From the NCBI GenBank assembly GCA_000507305.1, contig DF240777.1, positions 121,803 to 185,802 of the forward strand: a stretch of 64,000 nucleotides of DNA. Reading direction: 5' to 3'. Shown here one piece after another: positions 58,640-64,000 of the stretch; within the stretch, counting starts at the first letter, position 1; the number at the start of each line of letters is the position of its first letter. The translations under genes and the position numbers were made by a program. The stretch comes from Breviolum minutum Mf 1.05b.01. Its lineage: Eukaryota > Sar > Dinophyceae > Suessiales > Symbiodiniaceae. The notes below the pieces were generated by a model. That model was not told the DNA's origin. It made no database searches and worked only from the letters and a program-made list of their open reading frames with translations.

Positions 58640-59570
58640 AGTAGCTGAGTAGCTGAGTAGCTGATGCTGAAGTTGACATCAACCTCTGGATGACACCCTG
58701 TTTTTTTTCAAAAAGAGTTTCCTGAGGATGGCAGAGAAAGCTGGAGAAGGCCGGCGCTGTTTGCAATTTCTTTTTGTACCAAAGAAGGTCTTCAGTTCTA
58801 TTAACCGAAGAGCACATTGGTTCCTTTCCTCCGAAATTTGCCAACCATGGTGCCAGGGTCTTGGACAAAGGAGTCTGAATGTAAGTACAGAGATTACATA
58901 TGAGAGTCTGCTTTGAAGAGACTCTATTCTGCTGTGTTATGTTATGATTCCATATGTTATAAATGAATCTGATGCAGCTTCTCAGCTGCTGATTGTCCAA
59001 GACCAGTTGCCAGTTGCCCTGGTGAAGGCAGTGTGACATTCCTGTCAAAGTCGGAGGTGTGCAGATGCCAGTTCTGGAGTCAAACCCAAAATCTGGATCT
59101 TATTGCTGATGCTATTAGTATTTGTACCGTTATGTTGAATGGCATGATTTGTGGCCCTTGTGGCTATGCTTGGCCGTTGGCACATCCCATGGCAGCATTG
59201 AATTGAGTTAGATTTGAACGGAGTGGTGACCCGCTTCAATGCTGCTGCTAAGATTGTTCGTCATGACGTTATCATGTTGCTATGAACGGATCATTCTGCT
59301 GCTGTTATTGCAGCATTATTCCTGTCAGAGCAAATCCTGAGTGAACGAGCGACTGATGATACTATTCGTATCTATTCATTATCACTGTGTTTATGCTTTT
59401 TCGCCTTTCAGGGGCGGCTTTCAATGCTTCCTCCCCAAGCAGAGGTGGCACGCAGGAAGTCTTAGTTGCGGTTCAGAGGACTTCGTTTGGACGAGCTTCT
59501 TATCGTTGTCCGCTTGAGTGCTTGATACAAGCCTTGACAGTTGTGGCTTCCAAGGTTGGATTTCTTTAGG
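58640..59570 (+). CDS. Possible exon blocks, unassigned
   Basis: Plus-strand blocks near 58712-58790 (EFPEDGRESWRRPALFAISF), 58976-59035 (ASQLLIVQDQLPVALVKAV), 59090-59205 and 59408-59569 (AFNASSPSRGGTQEVLVAVQ, RTSFGRASYRCPLECLIQAL, after TTTCAG). Each is open and partly splice-bounded, but the joins and the family are unknown. Confidence 0.25.
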
Positions 59571-59614
59571 GCTGAACACTTAGACTGAAACTGTTAACAT
59601 TTGGGGTAGTTTTA

Positions 59615-59662
59615 AATCTTACTATATATATATGTATATGCATATATATATATATAAATACA
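59615..59662. repeat. (TA)n microsatellite
   Basis: ACTATATATATATGTATATG and a second TATATATATATA run ahead of a non-coding interval. Confidence 0.8.
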
Positions 59663-60455
59663 TATAAAGGATTCTAAAGGAGAAAGGCTTCATCAACCTG
59701 TACACAGTACACTGAACTTGCGCAAGACATCGGGAGATGCTGAGTCAGAGTGCATTGCTACCACCTTCAGGCCAGCCGCAATCTTTGCACGTTGGCGAAC
59801 AGAGAATATGCTTCTGGCAGGGCCACCCCAGGATTGATTCACTGGTGATCAAAACTTGACCGAAAATAAGCAGGGTAATTTGACACAGTTCACCTGGAGT
59901 GATATTGTAATCTCCTCAATCAAGTTTGGTGGATCAGGCATGAAATGCCTTGGGAAATCGTGCAAACCTGACAGTATAACTCCAGGGTCAGAGAGGTTGC
60001 TTTCCACTTGCTGTATTTCCGTGTGCAAGCAGGTGCAAGGCTTTCTTCTTTTCTTGGATCTGAATGACCAATTTCGAGTGTCATATGCGTGGGGAATGCT
60101 CAGACGAAGAGACATTTTTACCGATTGCACTGTGTGACTGCGTGATGGGCCTGATTTGGACTTATTGGGTACTCCTCAGCTGCTCCAAGCCATGTTCTGG
60201 GCTCAAATGTTGCCAGATTAGCTGAAGATGGATCATAGCTTCGCGAATCAGAACTGTCCAGGAGCATCGTATGTGCATCAGTATCTCTTAGATTTCAACC
60301 ATATTGGCTTCATGTGCCATCTACATACAGCAGGACTTTGCAATACACATATGTCATGGTCATTTGTGGAAAGTGCCTGCGGAGGCCTGTTTACTCTATA
60401 TAAATGCTTTATATCCATCCCGAAATCTCAACATGTGATGTCAATACTTCCCTTC
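59663..60455. other. Interval with weak coding potential
   Basis: Frames of similar length occur on both strands at 59849-60137. A plus block near 60150-60220 reads LLGTPQLLQAMFWAQMLPD. Nothing is firm. Confidence 0.3.
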
Positions 60456-60462
60456 CATTTTG

Positions 60463-60660
60463 TTCACAGTCACCGTTCGCATGCACCAGAGTCATGCCCA
60501 GTCTTCTACGCAGAGCCTGATCTGTCGGCTAGAGATGCATCCAACCCTGAAAGCCCAACCAGCGGTCCAACCTTAGGTTGAGTGTATCATCCATCGCATC
60601 CGTCGAACTGACAGAGGAGAATGAGGACGGGGCCTCTAGCCGGCAGCGGAAAAACAGAGA
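60463..60660 (+). CDS. Possible exon blocks, Ser/Pro/Glu-rich
   Basis: The plus strand reads APESCPVFYAEPDLSARDAS (ending at 60581) and, in another frame, VELTEENEDGASSRQRKNRE (about 60600-60660). Both look like disordered, charged protein. They overlap a long minus-strand frame, so strand is uncertain. Confidence 0.25.
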
Positions 60661-60957
60661 GCCGGGTGAGATGTGTTGAGGCATGTTATGACCACCTTGT
60701 AAAACAAACGTGCATGTTTCAAGTTGACCTGCCTCGGTTGAGCTAGGCAAGATTGTGCTAGCGAGAACTGCAATCATGCGCTTCACAGGGTGTGAACAAG
60801 TGTAAACCACGTAAAAGTCTTCGTTGTTGCGTTGACCGAAGAGTGGAAGTTGACGCTTGTCCACTCTCCGCCGCCACTCAGACAGGTAGGAGTGCCTTGC
60901 ATTTCCATTGAACTCATTGTGGGTGGGCGACAAGAGGCTCGGGGAAAAAAAAGCCAT
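60529..60957 (-). CDS. Alternative minus-strand exon of about 142 codons
   Basis: A continuous minus frame with coding-like sequence, for example NNEDFYVVYTCSHPVKRMIA, LASTILPSSTEAGQLETCTF and HISPGSLFFRCRLEAPSSF. It is the longest single-frame candidate in the last 10 kb. It conflicts with plus-strand blocks at 60463-60660 and with the general plus orientation. Confidence 0.3.
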   Translation of the reverse strand: MAFFSPSLLSPTHNEFNGNARHSYLSEWRRRVDKRQLPLFGQRNNEDFYVVYTCSHPVKRMIAVLASTILPSSTEAGQLETCTFVLQGGHNMPQHISPGSLFFRCRLEAPSSFSSVSSTDAMDDTLNLRLDRWLGFQGWMHL

Positions 60958-61244
60958 GATTGGAACAAATTCGCAAGATTCAGTTGCAGCGGTCGAGTTG
61001 CTCCAACACTGAAATCAAAGAATCATTCCTTCAAATATTTCAGTATAGATAACGATAGTCTATGGACTAGATTTCTTTGTTTGCCTGCTTCCAGCGGCGA
61101 TCTGAGTCACTTTCAGGTTCTTGGAATGCGGGTTGCATGTAATTTTCCTGTTGCTACCATGAGTTCTCCACGGAAAGCCGGGGCAAATGATCCAAGATGC
61201 CTAGTCCGATCAAATTGAAGTATAGCCTTTGTTGCTACATGAAA

Positions 61245-61370
61245 GTCGACTGAGTGGCTGACTGACCGACTGACTGACTGACTGAGTGAGTGAGTGAGTG
61301 AGTGAGTGAAGAAATGGATGGATGAAAGAACGAACAAATAAACCAACAAAGGAAGGAAGGACAGAAGTAT
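61245..61370. repeat. 4-base-period tract (CTGA, GTGA, ATGG, GAAC, AAGG)
   Basis: Successive tetranucleotide patches: GACTGACTGACTGA, GTGAGTGAGTGAGTGA, ATGGATGGATGAAAGAACGA and GGAAGGAAGG. A second tract of related type (CATTCAGTCATT, TTCGTTTGCTCGTTTG, TTCGTCCGTCCGG) lies at 61480-61580. Confidence 0.85.
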
Positions 61371-61689
61371 GCAGCGACAAGAATCTGATACATCAATCGT
61401 AAGATCACACATCCAGTCTAATCATCGAATCACCTTCTGGCATAGACATCCAATCTGTCATTTCTGTGCCAAACAAACTCCAGCATTCAGTCATTCAGTC
61501 ATTTATTCGTTTGCTCGTTTGTTCATTTGTTTGTTCGTCCGTCCGGTTGTTCATTCATTTAATACAATTCACTCATTCAATCCGCAGAATATGAAACATG
61601 CGCAAATTGTCATCCATATCCACAAGTAGTTTATATTTCAAAGCTTACTTCTTATTTCGTGTTGTTTCTTGTGATTTCCATTTTGGAGT

Positions 61690-62719
61690 AGACCACGCAC
61701 AGGCTGTGCGTGTGCGACTGGCTGATCAGCCAACAGCCACCTCTTGGCTGAGACGTCTCGAGGTTTGGGCGGTGCATCTCTACCGGCCTCACCGATTTGA
61801 ACGAATCTGCTTCCTGAAATTGCTGATTCTGTTCATCTCCATTGAATTTGTTGATGCCATTGTTCAATATCGCATTGATGTTTGAAAACTGGAAGAAAAA
61901 CATGTGTGATTCGGTGTTTTTTCCTTGTTTTTTGCTAAAGAAGGGATTTCCGGAGAAGATTGTCGCTTGACATCTCCAACATTGATATTTTGTCAACTTT
62001 GTCGCTGACAGGTTGCGCGGGACGTCACAAAGTTCACCCAAACTTACTTGCCGGAAGACTCGGCATGCTATTTATGCCTGATATCCTTGACTTAAGCTTT
62101 TTCGTGAAAGCAATTGCCTGAACCCCTCTCCTTCCAATAGATAGGTAAAGGACGATAAAGATGGCAAGACCCACCACTTTGCCCATGTTTCACCCGTGTT
62201 TTCTTCTTGAGTGTTTTTGCTTGCAATTAGGCCTTCAAGCTTGCTGTCAAAAGCCCTGGAGGCGTGCCTGCAGAAAGGGACGTATTGACAACCATGTACT
62301 TTGCATATTTTTCAAATGCAACCCAAAAAGGAACTCAGAGGGCTGTTACCACTACAATTTTCTTTTTAGTTCCTTTGCAGTTGCATATCATATACCTTCC
62401 ATGATCCTTCCATGTTTTTTTTTCGCAGGCATGGCAGTTCTGCAACGCTTCAAGTTGTGCCGCGGCAGACAGCCAGAGGCTGGAGGGTGCGCCTGGCATA
62501 TCCTGGCGTTTGGGCACCGGAGTGGCAGGATGTGATAGCCGCGATAGTGCACAGGGAACATTCTCTTCGCGATTTGCCTCTTTAGGATTCTTTGGGGATT
62601 CTGCAGCAGCTTTGTTGGTATCTTGGAAACATGTCGAAACATATCGCTATATGGAAGCTGGTGGCCATTTTCAAACACAAGTGCTACAGTTCCGAATCAC
62701 CCTCAAGAAAGGATGCTGA
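61690..62719 (+). CDS. Possible multi-exon gene, unrecognised
   Basis: Blocks: 61703-~61800 (AVRVRLADQPTATSWLRRLE), 62012-~62090 (VARDVTKFTQTYLPEDSACY), 62231-~62290 (KLAVKSPGGVPAERDVL) and 62429-62719. The last begins after TCGCAG and is open in two frames: one reads MAVLQRFKLCRGRQPEAGGC and stops at 62533; the other runs to 62719 with LGFFGDSAAALLVSWKHVET. The blocks are plausible exons, but the frame choice and family remain open. Confidence 0.3.
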
Positions 62720-63490
62720 ATACATCTGAATACATTTTCCAAGTTTGACTTCTCAAGAGTTCATCGATGTTCGAGAGGTGTGTCGAAGAAGCTTTTCGAC
62801 CCTCAGGGGTCTTTCGTATTGTATTGAAGTGCACAACCTTTTAGAGATACTTATGGACATCCTGCATCACCTGGAATGAATGATAGCCGATAAATCATGA
62901 TAAATCATTGGTTAGTTCCTCTGCTCTATCAATTGGTGTCGAATTTTGTTTAGCGTCATGGATCAACTTTGCCTTGCAGAGGCAGCAGGACTGGATTGAC
63001 TTGCTGGGACACTCAGATATCCATGCTGACCCACTGACCCATTGCTGACATTTCAGTGTCCAGAGTGGGGATTTGTTTGTTGCTGGTCAGGGATTGTTGC
63101 TGACTAATTGGCTTTGGTTTATTAAATGGCAACGAATCAGCAAAATCACTATCCTCAGACATCAAAGAGAATGATGTTTGAGCTTACAATATGATGACAC
63201 ACGTTAGTTTATATATTGAATTGACTGTGTATATATCATCATCTTCCAATCATCCAGCCTGAATTATTCCATGTCCCCTGCCTTTGCAAATTTATCCAGT
63301 ACTTGCAATGTGTGGAGTAATGGACCTGCATCCCAAGAACGACAGACTGAGTTCTATCTATCTTGTTTTCTAAAGTTCACCACAGATGGTCTCAAGCCCT
63401 AAACTCCTCCAGAGCCGTTGCCCTTCAACTACCAATCAGCAAAACCAATAAATGGACGACATGCGAAAGTAGCAGGCCCTGACTATGCTA
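62720..63490. other. Non-coding interval
   Basis: No coding block is recognised. An AT-rich patch lies at 63200-63245. One isolated CTAAAGT occurs near 63371, ahead of the dense array. Confidence 0.4.
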
Positions 63491-63496
63491 AACAAC

Positions 63497-63979
63497 CAAA
63501 GTAGACCCTAAAGTCTCACTCTTTGCAAAGTTCTCTTTTTCTCTAGGCATCACCAAAGTGATCCATGCTTGAGCCAAAGTACATCAAAGTACTTGGCAGT
63601 ATGACATGTAAAGTACAAAGTATGACACTATATGTGTGGGAGAAAAGTGGATATTTCACACGCTCCCTTGGACAAAGTGTATTACACTGTAGTCCACATT
63701 TAAAAGTCCTGTGTCATACTAGACATGCAAAGTCCTACACAACAAAGTTAGACGACCAAAGCCTATCTAAAGTTTTCTCGTGCATGACAAAAGTCGTGAT
63801 GGTGACAAAGTGCTTACAAATCCTGGCTATGCCAAAAGCGCACTTAAAGTCACAAATGTTTCAAATCCAAAGTGCAATCCTTACAAGTTAGACTGTTCAA
63901 AGTGAATTGCACAAAAGTCAAATCTTGACATGTTGCTGAAAGTTCAAAGTTGCAACATCCAAACTCAAAGTTTCAAAGT
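63497..63979. repeat. Array of a short NAAAGT motif, mostly CAAAGT
   Basis: By direct count, AAAGT occurs 24 times in about 480 bases on the plus strand, 15 of them as CAAAGT, at irregular 5-40 base spacing. No copy of the complement ACTTT was noticed in the same interval. Sequence between motifs is not itself repeated. The array reaches almost to the window end and may continue. It lies inside the 63565-63891 open frame, which is not accepted as a gene. Confidence 0.85.
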
Positions 63980-64000
63980 CTGCTACGTGCAGCTTCAATC

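Noticed and set aside
63565..63891. 108-codon frame with many Lys/Val/Ser
   Set aside because: It lies in the AAAGT motif array; its Lys, Ser and Val content derives from the motif.
1..64000. Spliced-leader genes or relics (DinoSL-like)
   Set aside because: No stretch matching the known leader ending TTTTGGCTCAAG was found on reading both strands; short partial matches at coding sites were by chance.
1..64000. tRNA, rRNA, CRISPR arrays, bacterial operons
   Set aside because: No cloverleaf, ribosomal core sequence, spaced palindromic repeat array or ribosome-binding-site-led gene cluster was recognised.

Overview
The window reads as nuclear DNA of an intron-rich protist, most likely a dinoflagellate. 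Coding sequence comes in short blocks, mostly 30-200 bases, separated by longer non-coding stretches. The two genes whose splicing can be followed at base level (a cyclophilin and a SYF2-type splicing factor) use GT-AG introns mixed with many GC-AG introns, often with an extra G after the acceptor. Every gene that can be oriented with confidence lies on the plus strand. This combination is known from dinoflagellates, but no spliced-leader sequence or lineage marker was found, so the group is an inference.

Layout. 0.15-5 kb: exons of an Ala/Lys/Glu-rich, probably coiled-coil protein. 5-6.2 kb: non-coding, with a T/C-rich block. 6.2-9.8 kb: a second helical/coiled-coil protein. 10.4-14.7 kb: a CCR4/PDE12-like endonuclease-exonuclease-phosphatase (EEP) gene with all core motifs. 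14.9-16.2 kb: unassigned exon-like blocks. 17.3-22.7 kb: an RNA-binding protein with two RRMs and a Pro-rich tail ending in Arg/Ser. 23.2-28.6 kb, 29-33.7 kb and 34-36.2 kb: multi-exon genes that I do not recognise. 37.47-39.86 kb: cyclophilin peptidyl-prolyl isomerase, almost completely reconstructible. 40.3-45.4 kb: SYF2. 45.42-53 kb: two near-identical direct repeats of 2.1 and 2.5 kb, with an apparently intronless gene for a secreted Cys-rich protein of unknown family between them. 53.0-54.1 kb: a GC-rich minisatellite. 54.7-62.7 kb: further unrecognised exons. 63.5 kb to the end: an array of a short AAAGT motif.

Four recognisable genes concern mRNA: a deadenylase or 2'-phosphodiesterase-like nuclease, an RRM/RS protein, a cyclophilin (a family often found in spliceosomes) and SYF2 (a spliceosome NineTeen-complex partner). 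They are co-oriented, but nothing shows co-transcription.

Limits. Exon ends are approximate unless given to the base. Single-exon calls rest on open frame, amino-acid composition and adjacent AG/GT or GC dinucleotides. The most unusual items are the intronless secreted gene with two single-base frame shifts and a Cys-flanked TGA, the repeats around it, the terminal AAAGT array, and a long foldback inside a SYF2 intron.
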